Shown here: one piece after another, positions 25,254 through 33,498 of the stretch | Layout: each line of letters begins with the position of its first letter | Numbering within the stretch: position 1 is the first letter of the stretch | Source of the DNA: Hymenobacter canadensis | GTDB lineage: Bacteria > Bacteroidota > Bacteroidia > Cytophagales > Hymenobacteraceae | Direction of reading: 5' to 3' | Length of the DNA stretch: 64,000 nt | Assembly (NCBI RefSeq): GCF_027359925.1 | Contig: NZ_CP114768.1 | Location: 310,001-374,000 of the forward strand | Translations under genes and position numbers: made by a program | The notes under the pieces: model-generated | What the model was told of the DNA's origin: nothing | Database searches by the model: none | What the model saw: only the letters and a program-made list of their open reading frames with translations

Positions 25254-26304
25254 TATGGATAGAGATACACTGCTCACTCGCGTAAATGAAGTTGCGTTTC
25301 TTAGCAACGAAGTGATTCGTTCCCCTCTGGCTCTCAGCAATGTGGAGGCCCGTATTTTCGCACTAGCCCTGGGATGTCTTCACCAAAAGCAGGACTCGCT
25401 GGAGTTTACCATTCACTTTCAGGATATCACGCCCAGCGGCCGCAATGGAGGTAGTGCCTACGCGGAACTGATAGAAGCGCAAACCAAGCTTACTCAGCCC
25501 CTGATGATGACCAGAGGCAAGTCCGGTCGACGGCAGCGTGATGCCATTAGCATGTTTGCCATTCTGAGTTTGAACGAAGGCTCGCGCCAGATTACGGGGC
25601 AGTTCAATCCACTGCTACGGGAGCACCTGCTGAACCTGGCCGGGCGCTTTACCACCGTAGAGCTGCAGTCTCTGCTCTCTTTCAAAAGCGCCCACACCCA
25701 GCGGCTGTTTTGGATTCTGCGTAGCTACCATAATCAGACCTGGGAGGAGCCGCTGCCCTTCGAAACCCTACGGGAGTGGCTGTTTGGGGAGGATTCAGAG
25801 CAGTACAGGGACTGGACGGATTTCAACCGCTACGTACTTAAACCCGCAATAGTAGAGTTTCTGGAGATTGGCTGGCAGGTAGAGATGAAAATTCAGAAAC
25901 AGGGTCGACGGGTAGAGGCACTGATTTTCAAGATGACCAGCACCCTGGAGCCCGACACGAACTCTGCCGTTCGTCCGGCAAAGCGTACGCTCACGCTGAC
26001 GGAGATTGCCAGGTACCGGGAGGAACTGGCCGCAATCTATACGGAACTCCCGGCTCTGTATGACCGCTTACGGCTGGACTTTGAACTGAAGGAGTACCAG
26101 GCGCGGGAAGTGGTCGGCAACGTGCGGGATATGACGGCTTACACGCTGGTGACGAAAGCACTGTACGACGTGCGCATTGCGTTGGTAAATGCTAACAACA
26201 TCAAGTCGGTAGCTGCCTATACGCTCAGTCAGATCAAGGCCGTCCTACCGGTCTACCAACCTTTGACTGAGGGTGGCAGTAAATCTGGGGTAAGAACTCC
26301 CTAG
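25132..26304 (+). CDS. Second RepB-family replication initiator
   Basis: 390 residues from ATG 25132, or 349 from ATG 25255 (MDRDTLLTRVNEVAFLSNEV). The second start is at least as likely, because the first 28 codons are made of iteron DNA. The core shows the Rep_3 pattern: FLSNEVIRSPLALSNVEARI in the first winged helix and FTTVELQSLLSFKSAHTQRL in the second. It is much diverged from the RepB at 22335 and AT-richer, so probably from a different plasmid lineage. It presumably recognises the ACCGGAAAATANGGCGT iterons. The C-terminal region (LRLDFELKEYQAREVVGNVR) is an extra helical domain. Confidence 0.9.
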   Translation: MALRPEEKASTPENTASTPERKALRPEEIRSLPYYAPYFPVMDRDTLLTRVNEVAFLSNEVIRSPLALSNVEARIFALALGCLHQKQDSLEFTIHFQDITPSGRNGGSAYAELIEAQTKLTQPLMMTRGKSGRRQRDAISMFAILSLNEGSRQITGQFNPLLREHLLNLAGRFTTVELQSLLSFKSAHTQRLFWILRSYHNQTWEEPLPFETLREWLFGEDSEQYRDWTDFNRYVLKPAIVEFLEIGWQVEMKIQKQGRRVEALIFKMTSTLEPDTNSAVRPAKRTLTLTEIARYREELAAIYTELPALYDRLRLDFELKEYQAREVVGNVRDMTAYTLVTKALYDVRIALVNANNIKSVAAYTLSQIKAVLPVYQPLTEGGSKSGVRTP

Positions 26305-26609
26305 CCCCGCATAAAGCAGGGAAATTAGTAGTTACGGCTCTACCACCAGTATCTGGATCCTATGCGTAACAGACGCCGACAGCCTTGTTTTCTGAGCAGG
26401 AAAAATCTGGGAGTGCGGCAGCTATCAGTGCCAAGAATGTCGATCGGCAAAAGAAGCTTACCCGTTCATGCAACAGGATTAGCGTACCTGGGAAGTAGGT
26501 CCGCACTTGCTGTGGCAATCCTCAGCCTATTATAACTGCTGGATATCAATAATTATTAGCCAGAGGGTTTTCAGAATGCAGCTATCCAGCCAGCGTCGAA
26601 GTTTTTGGT
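26305..26609. other. 305-bp spacer, nothing recognised
   Basis: No gene, terminator or repeat could be supported here. Confidence 0.3.
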
Positions 26610-26804
26610 GTGCATTTGAGAAAGTTGTGGGAAGAGCGCGGATGGAGCCAGCAGGTACTGGCCGATTATACGGACATAGCTAAGCTTACGGGCCAGCGAC
26701 ACCAGCATGCCAAAGGTGCCCCCACCCTTGACGTGCTGGTGTCGCTGGCCCGGGCTTTATGCCTGCCCATACGCGAGTTGATGGACTTTCCCGAGGCCTT
26801 CTGA
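26610..26804 (+). pseudogene. XRE-family HTH protein with a damaged recognition helix
   Basis: 64 residues with a GTG start. Ends match a small Cro/C1-type regulator: HLRKLWEERGWSQQVLADYT at the front and APTLDVLVSLARALCLPIRE at the back. The stretch between, where a recognition helix and the usual R-E-N motif should be, reads IAKLTGQRHQHAKG. That segment is encoded by DNA that is the exact reverse complement of DNA 26 bases downstream. The helix seems to have been overwritten by a hairpin-templated copying error, so DNA binding is doubtful. Confidence 0.6.
26689..26752. repeat. Perfect 19-bp inverted repeat inside the XRE gene
   Basis: Arms 26689-26707 and 26734-26752 are exact complements (CGGGCCAGCGACACCAGCA on the left), separated by 26 bases. 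The right arm encodes the conserved LVSLAR segment, so it is the original copy; the left arm replaces expected coding sequence. Confidence 0.85.
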
Positions 26805-28365
26805 AATGGCTTGGTCAGGTAAGACAGGAAAGCCGGGCGTAGCAAAGTCGACCCAACAGAACAAGACCGCCAGAGAGTGTTCTGCCAGATGTTCTAAGTA
26901 CAGCGTTGCGAGCCGTCGAGTCCAGGAGTTTGCCAAGTGCTTTCGGTAGATGTTGTCCGGCGATTGACCCATGGCATTGGACTACCCGGCCGCATTATCG
27001 TCGCCTGTTGAGATAGGGGTTGTTTGTACTCAAGCATTGTTCGGCAACGTAACCCAACAGCTTAACTACAGCGCAGATTGAGGTTCCCGCTACTTCTCAC
27101 GCAAGACAGATTTTTCAAATAGCTACCGATTGGACAGGGCAGAATCAGACGGATGCTGGTTGTCCGGGACGCTCGAGTTATTGCATGATAGAGCGAAGGT
27201 AGAGTAACGAGGCCAAGACAAATTTGTGGTGTTGGCCAAGATGCAGGCTACCCAGGAAAACACAGTGCGAGCTAACTCTGCATGTTGTTCCCCACTGCCT
27301 TTTTTCAGAGATGGGGCACCGGGTGAAAGTTTTGAACCAACCAAAAATCCGAAGCCGCAAAAAATCAAGAAGCGTTATTTTCGGATGGGAGGGCTGAATC
27401 AGACCGGATGATTTTTAGGCTCCCTCTTAAAATGTGGGATGGCCAGAAAATGGGACGAGGCCGAAATTTCGGGTGGAGGCGAAATAGCAGTGCGCCGGTT
27501 TTTGGACCAGCGGTAAAGACAACCCGTTGTGCTGTATGACAGGGAACTGCTACTGAGTAGGCTGATGATTTCCGCAGAAGGGGAGGTACTGGCACCGGAC
27601 CAAAATCACACGACCGGCATACTAGCGGAAGTTGAGAATCGGGGAAGCTGAGAGAAGCGTCAGATTTTGGATTGGGACAAATTCTGCCGGCGGTAATGAA
27701 CAGATAGGAGGGCTAAATTTTTGGGGAGGCGGTAGAATCAGCACACCTATTAATTTCCGAGCAGCATGTCATAAGAGAGAAATGCCAAACGGGTAACCGG
27801 TAAAATTCCCGCAAGCTGGTTGTTGCGGCCGACGTAGAAATTGGGGCTGATCAAAAAAATCGGAGCAGGTGCTTCGGGCTACTTTGGCCACAATTAGTAG
27901 TCAGCGCAACGGAGCCCAGAGAGCGCAAAAGCATAGCCAGCAGAGTCGCAGGAGCAGGCGGTAGCATGGGATTCGATAAGGGGCCAGCACATCGTGGTGT
28001 GTCTCCAGATAGCGCATAGCATAGTGTAGCAATAGATTATAGCCTAGTAGGAAGTTCCAGTAACAGGCTCTAGATTACGGACGACATAGGGTTTGAAAAA
28101 ACGGGCCATAGCAATAATTAGCAAGAGGAGGACCTGAAACCATCGCTACCGCACTGATAATCAGGCACAAACACAGTTTGTTCAGTAGAAATAAATGCTA
28201 CCGCATTGATAATCAGTAATAAAAGCCGGAGAATTAATTGTTTTTATAGCTCTTTACAGCACCGGACTTTCAACAATTTACGAATAAACCGGAGAATTAT
28301 AATATAAATGCTTGATTATCTTGATATAAACCCGGAGAAAATAATTAATAAACATAACTTGAAGT
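26805..28365. other. 1.56-kb non-coding stretch before the mobilization genes, probable oriT region
   Basis: No open frame here looks like a protein. The region drifts from mixed to AT-rich composition towards 28.3 kb. Direct repeats GCTACCGCAYTGATAATCAG occur near 28143 and 28196, and CCGGAGAAT-type repeats near 28229, 28291 and 28331. A similar short repeat, GAATCAGAC(C)GGATG, occurs near 27145 and 27396. Repeats immediately upstream of a MobC-like gene commonly mark an origin of transfer, so 28140-28345 is the best candidate. No nick site was identified. Confidence 0.4.
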
Positions 28366-29085
28366 ATGGAGCCAACCCTAAAGAAAAAAGGCCGACCGCC
28401 TGGTAAGAAGTCGGTCGAAAAGCCAGACCCCACGGTTCACCTCGCACCGGAGGTTCACCGGCTTCTGACCGTTCACGCCAAAAAACTCAAACTGAAAAAC
28501 AGCGAGTACGCCAACGCGGCCATCGCCTATTTTGCCGAGAACGGGCTCGACCCGACCAAGGCGGCGACGCAGAGTTTTGCCCACGTCACCAAGACGGTGG
28601 CGCAGGAGGCGCGTTCGATTCGGGTGCAGAATGTGGACATTGGCAACCGGCTGATTTCGATACTGCGCAACTGGGAGAAAGGACTCTACGGCTTCTTGCA
28701 GCAGCAGCAAGGCGGGTCGCTGACTTATTTGGAGCAGAGTGTAGTCCAGATTCTCCGCCACCAGGTCGCCCTCGAAACTAACCTGCTTTCACCGATGGTA
28801 GAGATGCTGGTGAGAACCAACCTCGAAGCCTACACTGGGCGCGTGATTGGAGAGCGAACCAATCTATTCGTCACGGGCAAAAAGGACTCGGAGTGGCCGG
28901 CCGCCAATAAAGCCGTCAACGACGACCGCGACCAGAAGGTAGTAGTGCAGATGCGCGAGTTCATCAAAAACCATAACGTGCCTGCCCCATCGCTGCCCAC
29001 AAAACCCCAGGTCCCGGCGACTCCCCCGAAGGCTCCAGCAACCTCGGCGGCCACAACGCCGGCTGCAGGCACTGACCCAAAATAG
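28366..29085 (+). CDS. Mobilization accessory protein (BfmA/BtgA-like)
   Basis: 239 residues. It opens with a basic tail (MEPTLKKKGRPPGKKS), then a ribbon-helix-helix-like segment (TVHLAPEVHRLLTVHAKKLK ... SEYANAAIAYFAENGL), a long helical middle, and a Pro/Ala/Thr-rich C-terminus. This arrangement fits the BfmA/BtgA mobilization proteins of Bacteroidota plasmids, which bind oriT and help the relaxase. The relaxase gene follows at 29269 behind a terminator-like stem. The family is recognised from layout and partner, so the exact name is moderate in confidence. Confidence 0.7.
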   Translation: MEPTLKKKGRPPGKKSVEKPDPTVHLAPEVHRLLTVHAKKLKLKNSEYANAAIAYFAENGLDPTKAATQSFAHVTKTVAQEARSIRVQNVDIGNRLISILRNWEKGLYGFLQQQQGGSLTYLEQSVVQILRHQVALETNLLSPMVEMLVRTNLEAYTGRVIGERTNLFVTGKKDSEWPAANKAVNDDRDQKVVVQMREFIKNHNVPAPSLPTKPQVPATPPKAPATSAATTPAAGTDPK

Positions 29086-29207
29086 CGCCGGATGCACCAG
29101 CAGCTCTCAGCCAGGTTGCAGCGAAAAGCGCCGGCAACCGGCTGGGCATCCCAGCGGATTTTGCCCTTACAACCGGCGCTGCAACCCGGGATACAACGGC
29201 AACTTTT

Positions 29208-29242
29208 GGGCCTTGCAACCTGAGTTGTAAGGCCCACTTTTT
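29208..29242 (+). terminator. Terminator between the two mobilization genes
   Basis: GGGCCTTGCAAC (29208-29219) pairs with GTTGTAAGGCCC (29224-29235) with one wobble and a 4-base loop, followed by ACTTTTTC. It would separate or attenuate expression of the relaxase relative to the accessory gene. Confidence 0.75.
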
Positions 29243-29268
29243 CTTCCCCTGCCTTCTCCCATTTCCTG

Positions 29269-30441
29269 ATGTATGCCAAAGTAATCAACCCGAAAACCAA
29301 CGGGCAGAAAGTCTATAACAATGCCGGCAGCTCCCAGCGGTGCGCGAGCTACATGGCCAAAGAAGCGAAGGAGGCCGGGGGCGAGGCGACGTTTTTTGGA
29401 GCCCCCGGCACCGAGCCCAAGACGACCGCCGAGGTGGTGGCCATGCTCGACGGCAACGTGAAAGGCCTGGGAAAAGACGACCCCAAATTTCACTCGCTGG
29501 TGCTGAATCCGAGTTCCGACGAGCTGATGATGATTGGCAATAATGCCTAAGCGCTGGAGCAGTACACCCAGAACGTGATGGACCTGTACGCCAAAAACTT
29601 CAACCTAAAAAACGGGCAGGAGCTGGGAGAAGCGAACCTGGTATGGGCGGCTACTATTCACCAGGACCGCAAGAACCGGGGCACCGATGAGGGCGTTCAG
29701 GGCGAAAAAAAAGACGGGCTGCAAACCCACATTCACGTCATGGTTTCGGCCCGCGACGCCGACCAGAAAATCACGCTTAACCCGCTGGGCCGGGCCGAAC
29801 GTTTCAACCGGGTGCAGTTCCAGGCCGAAGGCAACACCCAAATGGAAGTGCAATTTGGCCGGGTGGTACTGCTGGCTCTAACGGCAAAAGAGCCGACCCG
29901 CCGGGAGCGAGTAGCGGAAAAAGTCGAGGAGATAACGAGTAAGGCGGCGGCCAACCGGAAAGAGAAAAAGCCGCTGACCCCGGAGCAGATGGCCGCCAAG
30001 GATGCCCGCCTCGACGTGCAGGTTGCCCGGGTAAATTCCAAGCTCATGGCCCACGAACAGCTCGACCCCGCCCGGGTGAAAGACATTGCCAAGGAGCGCA
30101 AGTACGATAGCATATTCTACAACCGGCTAGGCCGAATGGAGCGTAACGCCGAGAAGGGGAAAGACACCCCGGAGCCCTACACCTACCTCACTACGGGCCG
30201 GGTTGTACGGGAGCCGCAGCTACAGATGGGTCAGAGTCCGGATCTAAGCAAGATGGTTTGCGTCATCCCGTCCCGGCGAGAATGGGAGTCGGAACCGTCA
30301 GCCGGGATACAGGCGCTGCAACGTTCGGTTGAAAGACTCAGCAGCGCGCTGGCTGCCAGGAGCCGGACTCAGGACGTGCGCAGTCATGCAGAAAAAGAAC
30401 AGGAAAGAGCTCGCGAGCAGGGTCGAGAAATTGAGAGGTAG
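29269..30441 (+). pseudogene. DUF5712-like relaxase (MobB type) broken by an ochre stop
   Basis: Starts MYAKVINPKTNGQKVYNNAG and runs 93 codons to TAA at 29548-29550. The same frame then continues without a break for about 297 codons to TAG at 30439. The continuation (ALEQYTQNVMDLYAKNF ... KKDGLQTHIHVMVSARDADQ) contains the HxH metal motif THIHV of HUH relaxases. The pre-stop part (FHSLVLNPSSDELMMIGNNA) leads naturally into it, as in intact DUF5712 proteins. One base change to a sense codon such as GAA, AAA or CAA would restore a ~390-residue relaxase. Unless the stop is read through or is a sequencing error, conjugative nicking is lost. The C-terminus is basic and Arg/Glu-rich. Confidence 0.8.
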
Positions 30442-30785
30442 AAGCAAGGAGCTGAGTCTTCAAACTCTCCTTACTCAGCCCGTATCATTGCCGCGGCGAG
30501 AACAGGCTGAGTAACGCGGCGGCGTTTTAGAAGAAGGTGCAGTCTGCCAACGACGAACAAGAAAACGGAGGTTTGCTCCGGACCAGGTAATGACGGCTAG
30601 CTAATCGTCAGCACCAACGAGCGTACCATCCTCTTAGCAGTAGGGTCGGCGCGGTCTGGGTGCCTGAGCCGAAGGAGCACAGGGCTTCCTTGATACGGTG
30701 GCAGCTACCTGACCAATAGGAGCCCCGCGTCAACGTGGTGCGCCTGGGCGGAACTGTCGGCGGTTTCGATAAAAGCGCTCGGGGC
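30442..30785. other. 344-bp spacer, nothing recognised
   Basis: It lies between the relaxase and the convergent HxlR gene. No gene or strong hairpin was seen. Confidence 0.3.
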
Positions 30786-31151
30786 TTACTCGCCCGCGTG
30801 CATCATGCGGGCGCGGTGGGCCAGGCCCCATTCCGCCAGGCTGTCGGTCAGGGCGGTTAGCGAGCGGCCCGTTTCGGAAAGGCTGTAGGTGACCGTCAGG
30901 GGTTTGCTCGTAGCGACATGCCGCACAATGAGCCCGTTGGTTTCCAAGTCCTGTAGCTCCCGGCTCAGCACTTTGCCGGAGATGCCCGTTACGTCGCGCA
31001 ACAGGGCCGAGTAGCGCATCGGCTGGTGGCAGAGGCGGGCAATGATGGCGAGCTTCCACTTGCCGCTCAGGATATCGAGCGTATCGTCGATGGCGCGCAT
31101 GCGATGGGCACAGGCGCCCGTGAAGGAATGATCGGCCGAGTCTTGCTGCAT
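30786..31151 (-). CDS. HxlR-family winged-helix transcriptional regulator
   Basis: 121 residues, normal for HxlR. After a short tail with one Cys (TGACAHRMRAIDDTLDILSG) comes the family signature GKWKLAIIARLCHQPMRYSA, then LLRDVTGISGKVLSRELQDL (recognition helix) and a wing (TYSLSETGRSL). The single N-terminal Cys may sense thiol-reactive compounds, as known for some HxlR proteins. It is divergent from the nitroreductase at 31285 with 133 bases between, so it most likely controls that gene. Confidence 0.9.
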   Translation of the reverse strand: MQQDSADHSFTGACAHRMRAIDDTLDILSGKWKLAIIARLCHQPMRYSALLRDVTGISGKVLSRELQDLETNGLIVRHVATSKPLTVTYSLSETGRSLTALTDSLAEWGLAHRARMMHAGE

Positions 31152-31284
31152 GGGAAGAAGTGGTTACCTGGTTGTCACCAGAGGGCCGCGGATGTCCCGG
31201 TTACCTTTTGTCCCAAAGGTACGGCTTGTCAGCAAGACCCTTTACCTTTGCCCCGGATCTATTCCAGGAAAAACACCTTTCAAT

Positions 31285-31956
31285 ATGTCATTAATCGAAG
31301 ACCTGACGTGGCGCTACGCCACCAAAAAAATGAACGGCGAGCGTATCCCCGCCGATAAGCTGAATTACATCCTGGAAGCGGCGCGCCTGGCCCCGTCCTC
31401 ATCGGGACTGCAGCCCTACAAAATCCTGGTTATCTCGGACCCGGCGCTGCTGGCCAAAATCCGGGAGGTGTCCTTCAACCAGAGCCAGGTGACAGACTGC
31501 TCGCACCTGCTGGTGTTTGTGGCCTGGGACGGCTACAGCGAGGAGCGCATCACGCGCGTCTTCAACTACACCATGGACCAGCGCGGCCTGCCGTACCAAA
31601 CTATGGCGGACTACAAGCAGAATCTGTGGTCCATGTACGAGCCGCTGGGCCCGGAGTGGCACGCCCAGCACGCGGCCAAGCAGAGCTACATTGCCTTTGC
31701 CATGGCCATTGCGGCGGCGGCGGAACAGCGCGTGGACGCTACGCCCATTGAAGGCTTCAACGCCGACCAGCTGGATACCCTGCTGCAGCTGAAAGGCAGT
31801 GGCTACCGCAGCGCGGTGCTGTTGCCGCTCGGCTACCGGCAGGAGTCGGAAGACTGGCTGGTGAACATGAAGAAGGTGCGCACCCCGATGGAGGAATTCG
31901 CGACCGAGCTGACGCTGGCTGATCTGACGAACGCTGAGGATCAGGCCGCCCAGTAG
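31285..31956 (+). CDS. Nitroreductase-family NAD(P)H-dependent oxidoreductase
   Basis: 223 residues from ATG 31285 (MSLIEDLTWRYATKKMNGER). Family marks are RYATKK near the start, ILEAARLAPSSSGLQPYKIL (FMN-binding), and the late LLPLGYRQESEDWLVNMKKV with the GYR-x(4)-D segment. Such FMN enzymes (NfnB-like) reduce nitro compounds and quinones. It is divergent from an HxlR regulator, the usual pairing for inducible quinone or aldehyde detoxification. A hairpin follows at 31972. Confidence 0.92.
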   Translation: MSLIEDLTWRYATKKMNGERIPADKLNYILEAARLAPSSSGLQPYKILVISDPALLAKIREVSFNQSQVTDCSHLLVFVAWDGYSEERITRVFNYTMDQRGLPYQTMADYKQNLWSMYEPLGPEWHAQHAAKQSYIAFAMAIAAAAEQRVDATPIEGFNADQLDTLLQLKGSGYRSAVLLPLGYRQESEDWLVNMKKVRTPMEEFATELTLADLTNAEDQAAQ

Positions 31957-31971
31957 CACCTGCCCTTGACG

Positions 31972-32037
31972 AAAGTGCCCCGTAATCGTCTATTGCCTGG
32001 CTTATCCAGCGGGCAGCGGCCGACTACGGGGCACTTT
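31972..32037 (+). terminator. Hairpin after the nitroreductase gene
   Basis: AAAGTGCCCCGTA (31972-31984) pairs perfectly with TACGGGGCACTTT (32025-32037) followed by T. The loop is 40 bases, long for a classical terminator, but the stem and position fit. Confidence 0.6.
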
Positions 32038-32538
32038 TGCGTGGTAAAGAGCGGAGATGAGGTACAGGCAGTACGAGGTGCCTTCTAGGAGTTGGTTGAA
32101 GAGTTGAGCGGCCGCATCATTTGTGCTTGCATCCAGCCATCCAGCCAGCGAGGCCCTGCGCTGGTAGCCGTGCTCCAGCCCACTGGCGAGCTAATTTTCA
32201 ATACTCCGCTCACGAGCATATTACGATATCTATTACGACACGTATTGTGTTAATGAGCAGTGGATTATAATCAAAATGCTGATGCCGTTTACGACACATG
32301 TTACGACGCTCGTTGCTATATTCCGACAAAAGCCGGCCTTCAACGTAGCCAGGTATCGCAACGACCACATTGCCGAGTTTTGGCCGCCTGGCGTCTGGAC
32401 CGCGACGAGGTGCGAGGCTTGGACACCTAACTGGTGACCTCGTCCAGGTAGCTTGCATTCGGCGTATTTTGCAGCACCACTTTTTAGGCCCAGCACATTT
32501 TGTGAGGATAGTGTAGAACCCAATTTGCCGGGGAAGGG
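32038..32538. other. 501-bp spacer with repeated TTACGACA motifs
   Basis: Between about 32220 and 32320 the sequence TTACGA(C/T)A recurs (TATTACGATATC, TATTACGACACG, TTTACGACACAT, GTTACGACGCTC) in AT-rich DNA with a small ACAC...GTGT palindrome. It resembles a protein-binding site cluster or a worn iteron set. No gene was recognised. Confidence 0.35.
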
Positions 32539-32546
32539 TATATTTG
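32539..32546 (+). promoter_or_regulatory. Bacteroidota-type -7 box
   Basis: TATATTTG matches TAnnTTTG and lies 23 bases before the ATG of the 45-residue gene. A well-spaced -33 TTTG is not obvious. Confidence 0.5.
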
Positions 32547-32569
32547 GGCAGACCATAACTTTCTTTTTT

Positions 32570-32707
32570 ATGTCGAACAAGACCACCAAAACCGAAAACA
32601 CTCCCGCCGCTGCTCAGCAGCCGCTAACCGCTCTTGAGATCATCCACCGCCGCGTAAAGAAGGCGCAAGAGCGTCGTCGCAATAAGCTCAAGCACGTTAA
32701 CCCCTAG
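32570..32707 (+). CDS. 45-residue basic protein
   Basis: From ATG 32570: MSNKTTKTENTPAAAQQPLT followed by a strongly basic helix (LEIIHRRVKKAQERRRNKLK) and HVNP. A -7 box lies just upstream and a perfect terminator just downstream, so it is a complete single-gene transcription unit. The helix could bind nucleic acid or ribosome. No family recognised. Confidence 0.65.
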   Translation: MSNKTTKTENTPAAAQQPLTALEIIHRRVKKAQERRRNKLKHVNP

Positions 32708-32727
32708 TCTCGGGTCAAGCGTATGTT

Positions 32728-32765
32728 GAAAAGCCCTTGCTACTTACAAGTAGCAAGGGCTTTTC
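32728..32765 (+). terminator. Strong rho-independent terminator
   Basis: AAAAGCCCTTGCTACTT and its exact complement form a stem of at least 15 bp from 32729 to 32764, with A-rich start and TTTT end. It lies 20 bases past the 45-residue gene. Confidence 0.9.
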
Positions 32766-33005
32766 GGTAGATAGCCTGTTTCTGGACACCTTTTCTGGGC
32801 TGCTGACCAGCCTTCCAAGTAGTCACGCCATTCCGGCAACGGGGCGGATGTGTTTTTGGGCATCTTGCCGTGACCGGCTTCCGCCAAGAGCTCAATCCAG
32901 CGATAAGCGCCGGCGCTACGTCGATGCACCGCATATTTCACACAGATTGCCGGTTGCAGGTGAAGAGAAGTGCTTTCTCAGTGAATTGGCGAGCCAAGGG
33001 GCCAT

Positions 33006-33452
33006 TTAGCAGCCCTTGCTGGGGTAGTGCATTAGGGCCTGCATGCGCAGCATCTCGACGGGCAGCGTGTCTTGGGCGGCGTTGGCCAATCTAGTGGTCC
33101 AGTACTGGTAGTTCTCGCCCTCGCCGGTGGTGAACTGCTTGCCAGACTTGAAGGTGAGCACGTAGTTATGCACTGAGCTCAGGGTCAGGCGATGCATGAC
33201 CAGGCGGTAGTTGTTGAGCAGGCCGGCCAGCAGGGTGTTGCTAAACAAACAGGGGAAATCCTCCGATTTGGAAACTGTCTCGTCCGGCAATAGCACCAGC
33301 TCCCGCCAGCACTTACAGGTAACGGTGAGCCACGAGCATAAGCAGTCGTAAGGCTTAGCTTCATTTTGTCCCCCCGCTGCTACAAGAAGGTCAAGAGGCT
33401 CATTCAGACCGTAGGAAACGCATGCCACGAATATAGGGGTTAATCGTGCCAT
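33006..33452 (-). CDS. Hypothetical protein whose 5' end lies in a large palindrome
   Basis: 148 residues (MARLTPIFVACVSYGLNEPL ... LMHYPSKGC), with several Cys (SWLTVTCKCWRELVLLPDE). The C-terminal part (TTGEGENYQYWTTRLANAAQ) is plausible protein sequence. No family recognised. The start codon lies in the loop of the 27-bp palindrome at 33422-33486, and codons 2-10 are one arm of it. It is divergent from the Fic gene. Could be a partner of Fic, but size and sequence resemble no known Fic antitoxin. Confidence 0.5.
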   Translation of the reverse strand: MARLTPIFVACVSYGLNEPLDLLVAAGGQNEAKPYDCLCSWLTVTCKCWRELVLLPDETVSKSEDFPCLFSNTLLAGLLNNYRLVMHRLTLSSVHNYVLTFKSGKQFTTGEGENYQYWTTRLANAAQDTLPVEMLRMQALMHYPSKGC

Positions 33453-33486
33453 ACTATGACACGATTAACCCCTATATTCGTGGCAT
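33422..33486. repeat. Perfect 27-bp inverted repeat between divergent genes
   Basis: Arms 33422-33448 and 33460-33486 are exact complements with an 11-base loop (CCATACTATGA). It covers the start of the minus-strand gene and ends 12 bases before the Fic start. An operator or a cruciform-forming site is possible, as is a recent hairpin-templated mutation. Confidence 0.9.
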
Positions 33487-33498
33487 CAGCACCTGAGT

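Noticed and set aside
26757..26972. 71-codon minus-strand frame after the XRE gene
   Set aside because: It overlaps the XRE gene end and shows no family signature; not enough to call a gene.
33006..33486. The 27-bp palindrome as a transcription terminator
   Set aside because: It lies at the 5' ends of two divergent genes and lacks a T-run; an operator or mutation scar is more likely.
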